DNA of 64,000 nucleotides from Papio anubis (GCF_008728515.1 NC_044988.1:30855159-30919158), one strand, 5' to 3'. Positions 48,516-58,809 are shown, counted from the stretch's first letter. The notes: generated from the letters alone by a model not told the origin. Numbers and translations are program-made.

Positions 48516-50267
48516 TTCAGTCTTTTTAATTATGTTTAAAGGCAACTTGAACATTCTTATCTTATTGAACTATTTGAAATATAGATACCAGGCATTTAGG
48601 AATATTTAGTCAAAAGTCAATTTAAAAAAAAGCTTAAATTCCCTTTTAAGAATATTCAGGAAATTTCATCTTGGTATCAGATTATCAACTTAGCCTGCAA
48701 TGTCACAGGAGAAACATGAAAAATATCCCAGATTGTGTTCTCTGCTTTTAACTAAATAAATAATTGGAAAAAGCCCTGATATACAAATAAGTCTGCTTTA
48801 TTTCCTGGCAGACTTGTTTTGTTTTTCTTATTGTTATTGTTGCTGGTTTTGTTGCTGCATAAACCAGTAAGCACACGCAGATGAAAGGAAGCCTTTGTTT
48901 TGTTTTAACTGAAGGTACGTGGGCATGGGATGGCTTATCCCAGGAGTTAATAGCAAAAGGGTTTAGGCCAATTCTTCAAGGAAATAGAAGCACTTAGTTT
49001 CCTAAACCCCTCCCACCTTTCAGGACCAAAGTTGAAAACCAGAGAATGTTGTGTTGGTAGGCCACTCCCCACTGCCCCACAGAACACCCAGAGAAATCAG
49101 TGCTGGATAGCACAAAAAGAGCCCAGCTACAATGGTTGGTCTTCAAAGGGGTTCATTTATTATATTGCTCAGTGCCCCACAGAGTTGCTCCAAGCTCATA
49201 ACTGCCACTGATTTCAAAGAGAGCTCTGAACTTGCATACGCTCCACAAGGCACAGCGCAGGATGAGAAATAGGCTGAGTGGCTTTAAGCCATGTTCAGAC
49301 ATTTTTTAATGTTCATAAATGTCTTTGGCACCATCACTTTCACATAGAAACCCACTTACCTCCTACTGCAAAGTGTGAAATAAAGCCATTTTCAAGCCTG
49401 GGTAGGGGATGGTCTGCAAATTGGGCTAAATCTTAAAACTGCATGAAGACTGAAAATAGGATTCACAAGCTAGAGCTCAGCTCTAACCAAACTGTTTCCA
49501 AGGTCGGGTCACTGTGACACTCTGCTCTGTTAGATACCATCAGTTCTATCCTGCAAGGGTTAACACAGTGAACCGTGGTCACCTCAGTAGCTTCCAAATG
49601 ACCCTGGAGTTAAACTAAAGGCCCATAGCTCTAAGGCATCAAAAACAGGTGGTCTACTGAAGGAGGGAAGCACTGTCTCAATTGAGGCTTGATTGGGATT
49701 CACCTGACACAGCCCTGGGAAACCTTGAGTTAGGGACTGGCATTTTTTACCACACTTCTCTGCCTTTGGAGATGCGAAGTTTATTCAGGGTGTTCATGGG
49801 AGATAAGGACCCATCAGAGGTGCTCTCTCTCCCTGAATGCCTGCAGAAAGATTAGCCATCTTCCCCAATTTTATTCCCGTAGTTGCCTGGTCACCAAGAC
49901 AAGAGAAAGAGAGATCCCTTAGACACTCAGCAGTCACTTTGTCTACTCCAGGAAGCTCTCTGGTAAGTAATTCTCCAGGGAGCCCCTGCATGCTTCCATG
50001 AGCACCTTGCTTTTGGAAGGGGCACAGAAAAAAAATGTGTCCTATTCACGTTCACTATTAAGTAAACATTAATTAAGTCTTGGGCAATATGTTATATTTG
50101 TTCCCATGTTTATTGAAAACAGAAAGTTATTTGGGAGAAAAGGAGTTAAGTAATGATTTCCAGAATTCCAGGGATGTGCTCTGGAAAAATGAAACCACAC
50201 AGTCTCTTCTCTAAAGGTCATTAAGAAAATGTTGCTAAAGCATTTATCTACTATAAGTCCTATTTAT
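48516..50267. other. Unassigned, repeat-poor sequence
   Basis: About 1.75 kb contain no confidently named repeat and no frame above 65 codons. Composition is balanced around 48900-50000. I see nothing to annotate as a gene or control element. Confidence 0.4.
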
Positions 50268-50520
50268 TTATTCCCTTAACAAATATTTACTGAGCACCTG
50301 CTATGTGCAGATGCAGTTCCAATTGCTGGGATACAGTGGTGAACAGGGCAAAAAAAAAAAAAAAAAAAAATCCCTTCTCTCTGAGTTGGTGTCTAACTGG
50401 GGAAGACAGATGATAACAAAATAAGTAAGAAGACTCCAGAGTGTTTGATGAGTGCTAGGGAGACCATGAGCAGGAGTGAGGGCTCATGTCAGGACAGGGT
50501 GAGAGAGCGTGCACTTTGAG
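50268..50520 (-). repeat. L2 LINE fossil, 3' end, with expanded A run
   Basis: An antisense L2 tail, 'aacaaatatttactgagcac', 'tgctatgtgcagatgcagtt', 'gctgggatacagtggtgaac', then 'cccttctctctgagttggt'. Where the L2 pattern normally has a run of about five A, this copy has 21 A at 50350-50370. Confidence 0.8.
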
Positions 50521-51057
50521 ATTGGGTGATGCGGTGAGGGATCATTTGAATAAAGGATCCTGAGGGGAATTTACCTTTAAATGCTTGTCTTTTTTCAGTT
50601 AGTCCAAATTTCAGTAGAAAGTGACTGAGGATTACCTCTGAAGTCTTTTTAAAACTTAGAAGGTAAAGCCAGCTTGCCAAAAATGATGAGAAGACAGTGC
50701 AGCCCTGCTCTTGGGTCCTGGTACCACCTGGCTGTGCAGTGGCACAATCACAAAGTTGAGTTCCATGGAAAAAGGAAGTGTACTTGGTATCGTGTTGTGC
50801 ACACAGTGAGTGCTCAATAAATGCTGTTCACTCATAGCTAAGATCCATGGTCTTGGATTCAGATCTCAAAGTAATGTTTTTGACAAAAATATTTTCTCCA
50901 TGTTTTTGTATCTCTTCCAGCAACCTTTGAGTAGACATAGTATACCAGCAGTCCTCAACCTGTTTGACACCAGAGATCAACCAGTTTTGTGGAAGACAGT
51001 TTTTCCATGGACCAGGATGGCAGGGTGGGGATGGTTTCGGGATGAAACTGTTCTACT
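50521..51057. other. Unassigned non-coding sequence
   Basis: No gene or named repeat is recognised, apart from a short L2-tail-like piece near 50790-50825 ('cacagtgagtgctcaataaa'). Bases 51044-51057 are the left Alu target duplication. Confidence 0.4.
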
Positions 51058-51361
51058 GGCCGGGCGCGGTGGCTCAAGCCTGTAATCCCAGCACTTTGGG
51101 AGGCCGAGACGGGAGGATCACGAGGTCAGGAGATCAAGACCATCCTGGCTAACACGGTGAAACCCCCTCTCTACTAAAAAAAATACAAAAAACTAGCCGG
51201 GCGAGGTGGCGGGCGCCTGTAGTCCCAGCTACTCGGGAGGCTGAGGCAGGAGAATGGCGTAAACCTGGGAGGCGGAGCTTGCAGTGAGCGGAGATCCGGC
51301 CACTGCACTCCAGCCTGGGCGACACAGCGAGACTCCATCTCAAAAAAAAAAAAAAAAAAAA
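51058..51361 (+). mobile_element. Young AluY of Old World monkey type (AluYRa-like)
   Basis: An almost undamaged dimeric Alu starting 'ggccgggcgcggtggctcaa'. Markers I associate with the cercopithecoid AluYRa group are 'ggctcaagcctg', 'ccgagacggg', 'aactagccgggcgaggtggc', 'gaatggcgtaaacc' and 'gagatccggccactg'. The A-tail is about 19 bases. A perfect 14-bp target duplication, gaaactgttctact, lies at 51044-51057 and 51362-51375, so the insertion is recent. Confidence 0.95.
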
Positions 51362-51375
51362 GAAACTGTTCTACT

Positions 51376-51959
51376 TCAGATCATACAGCATTGGTTAGAT
51401 TCTCATAAGGCGTGAACAACCTAGATCCCTCACATGCGCAGTTCACAACAGGGTTTGCACTCCTATGGGAATCGAATGCCGCTGCTGATCCTACAGGAGG
51501 TGGCGCTCAGGTGGTAATGCTCGCTCACCTGCAGCTCACCTCCTGATGCGTGGCCTGGTTCCTAACAGGCCACCCACCAGTACTTGTTGGTGACCTGGGG
51601 ACCGGGGACCCCTGATATAGACAGATGAGACATCACAGATAGTTTCCGGAAATTTATCAAGCCATATCTATTCACAATACCATCCCTAAATTCCCCCATC
51701 ATCAATGTAAATATCTTTAATCTGTCTTTACTTATGACTGCCCTCAAATATTCAATGTAATATGTTAATGGGCTGTCTTCATTTCTTCTATCACATTCCC
51801 TTTACTCTAAGAAGAGACATCAATGTGTACCATTAAACACCATGTATTTTTATCCTTTCACCCTTCCTCCTTCCCTTTATCCCTCCTTTTCTTCTTTCCA
51901 ATATCTATGTTGTGCAAAGCATGGTATATTCCGTAGACCCCATCTTAACTACACTAAAA
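51376..51959. other. Unassigned non-coding sequence
   Basis: The sequence 51376-51620 resembles the continuation of the locus broken by the Alu. It has a possible old-repeat texture ('ctcacctgcagctcacctcc') but no name. No gene. Confidence 0.35.
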
Positions 51960-52210
51960 AAATTAATTATTGAACAGGTACTGCTAGAAGCACTGGAAAG
52001 AAGAGTGTGGAAAGTGACTCAAGGTGAAGGGAGGATATATCATTTTCTTCTGTCTTTTGTCACCAATGTTGAGATGGCAGCTACTGCCCATCATATTTCC
52101 TAAAGGGGAATAGTGACTCCCAAACTCCTCCTGGTTTTAAGGGTGAAGTTAAAGTAACTGGGATAAAGTGAAATAAATTAATTATTGAACAGGTACTGCT
52201 AGAAGCACTG
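51960..52210 (+). repeat. Local direct duplication, units 1 and 2
   Basis: A perfect 36-bp direct repeat starts at 51960 and again at 52175 (offset 215 bp; contains 'attgaacaggtactgctaga'). The second copy diverges soon after 52210, where it enters the inverted repeat at 52217. The body of unit 1 (52009-52174) is also present 1.3 kb downstream at 53321-53485. I cannot assign it to a known transposon. Confidence 0.8.
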
Positions 52211-52216
52211 AAAAGA

Positions 52217-52314
52217 AGAATAAAAGGATGTGAAAGTCAATAGCGTTATATATTAGAGAAAATACATATTAGAGAAAATATGTAACACTACTGACTTTCA
52301 CATCCTTTCATTCT
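52217..52314. repeat. Long near-perfect inverted repeat with tandem 16-mer loop
   Basis: Arms 52217-52254 and 52277-52314 (38 nt each) are reverse complements with about four mismatches, including a perfect 17-nt core ('aaaggatgtgaaagtca' against its complement). The 22-nt spacer and arm edges contain a tandem 16-base repeat, 'atattagagaaaatac' then 'atattagagaaaatat'. It would form a strong cruciform or RNA hairpin. It is not MADE1, whose arms differ. Confidence 0.85.
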
Positions 52315-52359
52315 AAATTGAATACCGCATGTGAATACTGCTATTAATGACATTCCCTT

Positions 52360-52745
52360 CTACCTGTTGTGCCCAAGAGTCTACAAGTCCTTTTTACATG
52401 TATAATATCTCATACAATCCTCTAAACCTTTGCTTCTCAAATGTGGTCCTCAAACCAGCAGCACTGGCATCTCCTGGGAGTTACTGGAAATGCAGAATGT
52501 CAGGCTCCGCTGCAAGCCTCCTGAACCAGACTGCATTACAACAAGGTCTTTGGGTGCTTTGTGCACACATAGAAGTTTGAGAATCCCTGCTTCAAATCAT
52601 CCTGAAAGGCAATTAAAAATTCCCTTTCGCATTTTACAGATTAAACACACACACACAAAACTCAGTTTCAGAGATGTTTAATTAGCAAGTAGGCAGCAGG
52701 ACGTGCAAAGGCCAATATTCTTTCCACTACACTATGCCCCCTCTT
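52360..52745 (-). repeat. MIR SINE fossil split by a hAT element
   Basis: The left part (52360-52429) has 'taatatctcatacaatcctc'. The right part (52596-52745) has 'attttacagattaaacacac', 'aattagcaagtaggcagcag' and 'attctttccactacactatg'. Together they form an antisense MIR with the hAT element at 52430-52595 between. A short (AC)n run at 52645-52658 interrupts it. Confidence 0.6.
52430..52595. mobile_element. Non-autonomous hAT-Charlie-type element (MER20-like)
   Basis: Ends 'gcttctcaaatgtggtcctc' and 'agtttgagaatccctgc' are imperfect inverted repeats of the (CAG)TGCTTCTCAAA kind. Internal blocks 'cagcactggcatctcctggg' and 'actggaaatgcagaatgtca' fit the short hAT-Charlie MER group. It is non-coding. 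Confidence 0.65.
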
Positions 52746-53114
52746 TGGATGCTACTGGAAAAAAACTACCGCATACCTCTTTTGGGGTCTGACGTCACCA
52801 AGGCCAGTATTTCATAAGGAGCACTTACACAATAATTATAGCCTGATATTGTCCCCTGGTGGTAAGTAGGCCGATGCTAATCTCTTGCTGGATCATACAT
52901 TCCTTATATAGGCTATTCTTCCCTCCTGTTGCCTAAAAGGCCTCAGGTTAATTACATGAAACAAGTTCATATTTAGAACGCTATCCAATTTTCTGTAATT
53001 ACTTACCAAAGAACTGTTTCACTGGTTAACAATTTTTGAGGTTTCCATTGCAAATTTTCTTTCCAAAGCAGACTTTTAAGTGATATATCTGACCACCTTA
53101 AAATGAAAGGGAAA
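52746..53114. other. Unassigned non-coding sequence
   Basis: AT-rich sequence without a gene or named repeat. Confidence 0.4.
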
Positions 53115-53295
53115 GGCAACTAACGTGTAGCAAGCATTTCCTTGTGTACCAAGCTTGGTGCTTTGTGTGTGTTATCTCTTGATCTTTACAGAGACTTATC
53201 CATTTTACAGATGTGGAAGTCGAGATTCAAAGATGACACAGGTAGCAATGCTGGGCATCAAGCTAAAGTGTCATACCGCGCTGGCCTCTTCCTAA
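53115..53295 (-). repeat. MIR SINE fossil
   Basis: An antisense MIR with 'gtagcaagcatttccttgtg', 'accaagcttggtgctttg', 'ccattttacagatgtggaag' and 'gcaatgctgggcatcaagct'. Confidence 0.75.
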
Positions 53296-53320
53296 AAGTA
53301 AGTCTTGCCTGAATTAGCAT

Positions 53321-53485
53321 GGAAAATGACTCAAGGTGAAGGGAGGATATATCATTTCCTTCTGTCTTTTGTCACCATTGTTGAGATGGCAGCTACTACC
53401 CATCATATTTGCTAAAGAGGAAAAGTGACTTTTTAAAACCTCCTGGTTTTAAGGGTGAAGTTAAGTAACTGAAATAAAGTAAAAA
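53321..53485 (+). repeat. Dispersed copy of the 52009-52174 segment
   Basis: About 165 bp align to 52009-52174 at roughly 90% identity by eye, in the same orientation, with one single-base gap and a cluster of changes at 53430-53438. Shared runs include 'gggaggatatatcattt' and 'tggttttaagggtgaagtt'. The flanks are unrelated, so the match ends sharply. Confidence 0.85.
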
Positions 53486-54944
53486 CAGAGAAGAATCAAC
53501 TAGAAGGACACAAACTGAATATGCAGAATCACCCAAAAAAGATTAATCAGCAGAGGAATGTTGCTGGGTAATATACTTTGAAAATGCCATATCAACACCA
53601 TATACATTGGCTAAAATCTAGACATATAATCTAAGCAAGACCCTCTAAACTGGTGAGTTTTAAATTCTTTATGTTTAACAGAGAAGCAGCAGGAGGCCGC
53701 CTTATTCTTTAAGAAAGAGGAGGAATGAATAGATTTCTCGCTGATAGAGCTGAGAAAGGCATCTCCTAGGCTCTTGCATCACTTGTGTTAATATGCAGGT
53801 CCTCAGAGCTGCAGCTTTCTCATGAACATTGTACTGGAACGTTCTCCTCTGTTACTCTCTGGGAATCTGCAGACAGTTCATGTGGAAGTCTCTCTCCCAG
53901 TCTGAAAGAATTAAATAGAATATTATAATTACTCAGAGTTTAATATATGCTACAACTGTTTTTGCTGGCTTGGCGTTTAAAGATGCAAATGTTCCAATCG
54001 CTTCTAGAAACATGACATTATAAAAGGGACTACTGTAATTAGGAATAAAACTGTTCAGTCCTCATTAACCAGAAAAGCAGTTTCTAAACCCAGGGAGGCT
54101 CTACTTTTATTCCAAGAAAAGTCAGGAAGATGGTGCCGCAAGAGCCTAATAAAGATTTTGGGTCAACTTGTGTTCACTGCAATTGACTAGGATCCATGTG
54201 AAATGATTTTTAAAAGGCAATGAACAACAAATACTTCTAACAGAAGAAAACTAATCAGAGAAAAGCCTGAAGAATCATCTTAAGCACACTCTTCTTTAAA
54301 GTTTCACTATTATTTTATTCTTGATTGCCCAGATTCATTCAGCCTTAATGCACTGTTAAAGAGTCTGTCTTATTAGACAAGGATGTTATGGTAACTGGTT
54401 GTAAGGCTACTGTTCTCCTGGTTACAACATGTGACTAGAAAAATGCTTTCTTAATTGAGGCTTAGAGTGATAAGTCCCTGGTGACTCAAAACGGTTAAGG
54501 AGTGTGTATAAAACTGAGCACAGGCTAACCTTGAAGATGATGGCAGCCTTTACTTTGGTTCTTTAATCTCCACATCCATTTCTGTCCTGCCGGAACTGTC
54601 TACACTGACGACTCACTGTGGCATTAGTCATGGTAAGAGCCAAATGTGTTCTAAGCCTGTGCCTTTTTATACCTGTCAAAGGGAATTTGGTCACTGAAAT
54701 CACAAGTGAGCCATGTTATAAGGTGTTTAACTGTGAGGTAGTCTCCCACATAGGACGAAGGCAAGAACATTTGGAAGGAATGTGATTTATTTATGTTCTC
54801 TGCATAGGTACTTGCAACGTGTCTGCTTCTGAGAAAAGCAACGTCCATAGATTGCAGATAGCGCATTATCTAGCCCTCGTTCTTTCTTTTAGCTGAAGTT
54901 CTTATCACCCATGTTTCAAAACCTAATTAAGCGATGGTTCATTC
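53486..54944. other. Unassigned, repeat-free sequence
   Basis: About 1.45 kb contain no identifiable repeat and no frame above 71 codons. It has several homopurine and AT-rich motifs but nothing I can call a regulatory element with confidence. Confidence 0.4.
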
Positions 54945-55040
54945 ATAACTAAAGGACACTGGACAGGAATTAGGCTCCAGTCTCTTCTTTGTCACTAACC
55001 AGCTCTGTGGCTCTCAGCAAATTAGCTCTCCAGTGGGACT
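54945..55040 (+). repeat. MIR SINE fragment, sense
   Basis: It has 'aattaggctccagtctcttc', 'tcactaaccagctctgtggc' and 'cagcaaattagctctccagt', the MIR core in sense. Confidence 0.6.
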
Positions 55041-55054
55041 CTGTTGCTTTGTCT

Positions 55055-55300
55055 TGTAATAATAACAGCTCTATTTATTAAACACTTTTTCTGCAGTAGG
55101 GCTTTAATAAGCACTTTAATTGGATTATTTCATTTAAACCTCATAATAACCCAATGGGTAGGTTCTATTTTAACCTACATTCTGCAGATGAGGGAGTTGA
55201 GGCATAGAAAGCCGAAGAGTTTGTCTAAGGTGACACAACTTCGATGTGAAAGAGCCAGGATTTGGTTACGTTTCTGCTGAACCTACAGACTACACCCAAG
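55055..55300 (-). repeat. MIR SINE fossil, antisense
   Basis: It has 'cagctctatttattaaacac', 'aacctcataataacccaatg', 'gcagatgagggagttgaggc' and 'aaagagccaggatttggtta', a nearly complete antisense MIR. It lies tail-to-tail with the sense fragment just upstream. Confidence 0.85.
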
Positions 55301-55368
55301 AATTGATGGAGCAGGGAGATTTTCCTGCTCCACAAATTCTTAATTGTACTTAGAAATGAGTTGGCTTA

Positions 55369-55673
55369 GGCCGGGCGCGGTGGCTCAAGCCTGTAATCCC
55401 AGCACTTTGGGAGGCCGAGACGGGCGGATCACGAGGTCAGGAGATCGAGACCATCCTGGCTAACATCCCATCTCTACTCAAAAATACAAAAAACTAGCCG
55501 GGTGAGGTGGCGGGCACCTGTAGTCCCAGCTACTCGGGAGGCTGAGGCAGGAGAACGGCATAAACCCGGGAGGTGGAGCTTGCAGTGAGCCGAGATCGGG
55601 CCACTGCACTCCAGCCTGGGCGATAGAGCAAGACTCCGTCTCAAAAAAAAAAAAAAAACAAAAAAGAAAAGAA
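55369..55673 (+). mobile_element. AluY of Old World monkey type (AluYRa-like) with small deletion
   Basis: Starts 'ggccgggcgcggtggctcaa' and shares the 'gagacgggcgg', 'aactagccgggtgaggtgg' and 'ggcataaacccggg' markers with the copy at 51058. Compared with that copy it lacks about nine bases after 'ctggctaaca' (the 'cggtgaaac' block). The A-tail is mixed with C and G (55643-55673). Target duplications 55352-55368 and 55674-55690 match at 15 of 17 bases. Confidence 0.95.
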
Positions 55674-55690
55674 AGAAATGGGTCGGCTTA

Positions 55691-56164
55691 ACTCATGTAG
55701 CATGTCTGTGCTGCTATATGTAATTTGATTTTTTAATTTTTTAAATGTTTTCGTCTTGTTTTCCCAGCCAGAGTAAAATGTCCAGATGAGTTAGTGGAAA
55801 GACTGCTTTCTATAGGATAACGAGTGAGGTTATCTGCCCTTATAAATTCCTTCCTTTATTAATAGAGATAATAATGCCTGGCTTATAATGTTTCGATACT
55901 TTAAGTACAAAATGGCTATAAGGTGGATAGCAGCACTATATAAAGAGAATTCGTTTCTAGTATTTTAAAATATTAGCTCTCTCAGGAAAGACTCCTTCTT
56001 AAACAATGTATTTGCCAGGTCATGTCATGTTGTGAGATGCTAAAGTAGACGCATTGATCATTACTTTGTGGTTTTTTCGATTTAGAAAAGAATTCTTAAA
56101 CACACTGTTATTTATCTTCGCACTATTAATTAACGTAACAGGGAGAAGAGTTTAATGGTGAATG
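55691..56164. other. Unassigned AT-rich sequence
   Basis: No gene or named repeat. Confidence 0.4.
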
Positions 56165-56360
56165 TGAAACCTTTATTGAGTACCTGAATTTGTCCTAAAT
56201 GTTATCTCACTGAATTCTCACCATTGCTCTATGAGAAAAATGTGAGAAAACCGAGACTCAGAGATGTTAGGTAACTTCCCTAGGACATACAGCCTTTTGT
56301 TGAGAACTGGCACTGAATCAGAGCTTTAGCTCTCTCCAGAGACCAGAGTTTCCACCATGT
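56165..56360 (-). repeat. MIR SINE fossil
   Basis: An antisense MIR with 'tttattgagtacctgaattt', 'tgaattctcaccattgctct', 'aaaaccgagactcagagatg' and 'ggcactgaatcagagcttta'. Confidence 0.8.
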
Positions 56361-56960
56361 CATACTGAAGATATGAATATTCATTAAGATTTTTGTGCTT
56401 AAATATCTGTGTGTGTATTGTTCATGTACCATTTTATTAAAATATCCAACTGAATAGCCAACATTTTCATAATAAATATTATGGTGATAGAACATTACAA
56501 CTTAAAATCATGAAAGTACATATTGGAAAAGACCTTAAAATCTGCAAGCTCAACAAGTGATTCATTGCTTTTCCAGCTGCTGCTTGAACATTGCCTGCAA
56601 TGTGGAACTCACTGCCTCAAGGGCAAACAATTTCGTCTTTAATGTGTAGAAAGTGTTACCACTAGACTGTCCATCAGGCATCTCAAATTTAACATGTCCA
56701 ATACTTAATTCATAAAGTTGTTTCATAATTTTGTTTATAGTCAATTGAGGAGCGGGGCTTACCAGAGAAGAGCGGGCACTAATGAGGATAACATTATTCC
56801 ATCAATAATTAACCACAGATGATATGTTAAGCATTCATTTTTATTTTATTACTAAGGCCAAAGAAAGAGGTCAGTAAAAACTGTTACCTTATCTCCTTGG
56901 GATTTTCCAAGATCACCTTGTTAGAGCTTAATGCTCCATTTATGTTAGAAGACAATTGCG
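56361..56960. other. Unassigned AT-rich sequence
   Basis: No gene or named repeat. Short minus-strand frames (56280-56495, 56562-56744) show no domain. Confidence 0.4.
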
Positions 56961-57452
56961 TCAGAGTTCCAAGCAAAAAGCAGCCGGTACATTCAAAAGG
57001 GTTTGAGGCATGTTAATGAAGGGACATTTACAAAGGTATAGGCAAAGTTCAAGGAAATCAACAGAGTAGTCCTTCACCACTGCAAGCATTTCAAGGATAG
57101 CAATAGTAAAGAACCATTCGCAGCTGTAGGCATGAAAGAGTGAGGAAGGAGCAGGTTTCACAGGGCAAGTGACGATACAAGATGACAACCCCTCCCCTAC
57201 CTCCAGAGAAACTGTGGCCTCAGGTGGAGGCATGCTGCCTGGAAGCTCAACCAGGAGAACCGATACCCTGACCCCACTGTCTCTACCACCCGCAGAGCTC
57301 CTGTTGGTGGCTGAGTTCTCGCTCCTACTAATTGGAAGACAGAAGACAAGATTCCTTACTAACACGGCCCAGGACACAATATTACATGTCGTCCAATACA
57401 TTACCTGAGTCTTTTCTCTTCCTACTCCTCTCTGGACACTTATCCTTACCAT
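56961..57452 (-). other. Longest open frame in the window (163 codons), probably not a gene
   Basis: An ATG-initiated frame of 163 codons runs antisense across the repeat block at 57000-57420. The peptide has a hydrophobic middle and end but no domain or motif that I recognise. Its overlap with an old repeat, the lack of any visible promoter or splice context, and a competing plus-strand frame (57169-57408) argue for chance. A low-level or lineage-specific transcript cannot be excluded. Confidence 0.2.
57000..57420 (+). repeat. Unnamed ancient interspersed repeat, copy 2
   Basis: The block 'gttaatgaagggacattta…aaaggtataggcaaagttca' mirrors 'tttaataaagggactattta…gaggtgtggggaagcc' at 24213-24560. 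The later 'cagagctcctgttggtggct' looks like the GC-richer centre of an old dispersed element. The family is not assigned. Confidence 0.35.
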
Positions 57453-58304
57453 ATTCTCCCATTTCTATCTCCTAAATCAGCAACAGGAAGGCCAACTAGT
57501 AGATCATGAAGGGAAATAATAATCCTATAGCTCTAGGAGGTTTTGCCATGTGACACTGTTAGCATGTATCTCTTGGATTGTACAAATTAATTCTAAAAGA
57601 AATTTTATGACCTCTCTTCCATATTTTTGTATCATAATTAGCAGACCAAACTGGCTGATAGGCATGTATAAATTTTATACGCATACCAATGTATATTTAG
57701 AGACTATTTAGTGTTCACATATCAAATAAACTTTTTTCTTTTGCTCTGATTCCTTTCTGAGACTTATCTAACTGTTCTTTGTTAAAGCCTTTATTAAGCT
57801 TTAGACACTGGTAATGTAAGTTCTAATCTCTGAATTACTATTCTAATTGCTTTAACCCTATCCCCAATATCTTCAAAGCCTTGCCTTTCGGGAATTATGT
57901 CTTAGCTAAAAGTTTTCTGAGACCAAAATTTTCTGAGCAAGCAGTCTCAGAACCAGATTTTCCAATGGGATCTGCTTACATCATTGAAGATAGGAGGTCT
58001 GATAAATATAATTTATATCAGACAAGCCAGGTACATTGCGAGAAAAAAGGCCATCCTTTATTTTATTGTAGAACTCTTGAGCTGGAGTTGACACACTTGA
58101 AAGACAAGTTCAAATAAACTTTTGGACCCATTTTTCTTGAATATTGATGTGACAGTCTCTTCATAGGTATTTTGAGCTTGAGATAGCTTTTTAAATTCAT
58201 TTAAATCACATATTGGTTTACCCCACTGTGCACATTACAACAGATCTGACAGTGGAACATCAGTCAAAACCGACACATCTTGGTGATAAGAATGACAGAT
58301 TTTT
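57453..58304. other. Unassigned AT-rich sequence
   Basis: No gene or named repeat is recognised. A 78-codon frame at 57881-58117 has no domain. Bases 58288-58304 are the left Alu target duplication. Confidence 0.4.
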
Positions 58305-58595
58305 GGCTGGGCGCGGTGACTCATGCCTGTAATCCCAGCACTTTGAGAGGCTGAGGCAGGCGGATCACGAGGTCGGGGGATTGACACCATCCTCGCTAAC
58401 ACGGTGAAACCCCGTCTCTACTAAAAATACAAAAAAAAAAAAAAAATTAGCTGGGCATGGTGGCGGGCACTTATAGTCCCAGCTACTCAGGAGGCTGAGG
58501 CAGGAGAATGGCGAGAACCCGGGAGGCGGAGCTTGCAGTCAGCCGAGATCGTGCCACTGCACTCTAGCCTGTGCAACAGAGCAAGACTCCATCTC

Positions 58596-58622
<27 letters not shown>
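58305..58622 (+). mobile_element. AluY-type SINE with perfect 17-bp target duplication
   Basis: A full-length sense Alu, 'ggctgggcgcggtgactcat', with an expanded middle A-rich linker (15 A near 58431-58445), 'ggcggagcttgcagtcagcc', and an A-tail of about 28 bases (58597-58624). Target duplications at 58288-58304 and 58623-58639 (aagaatgacagattttt) are identical. Confidence 0.96.
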
Positions 58623-58626
<4 letters not shown>

Positions 58627-58809
58627 ATGACAGATTTTTATGCGCATGAGCAGAATGAGGGCAATATTTTGTCTTAAAAAATAGCTAAGACATCAGCAAG
58701 TTAGGCAGTGAGGTCTTCAGAGTTCCATAATTCTGTACCATGTGTTTATTTTTACCCCTTGATGTTAGTAGTGTGGCGGGTACACTGAGAAGTAAGCCTT
58801 TTAAAGTCA

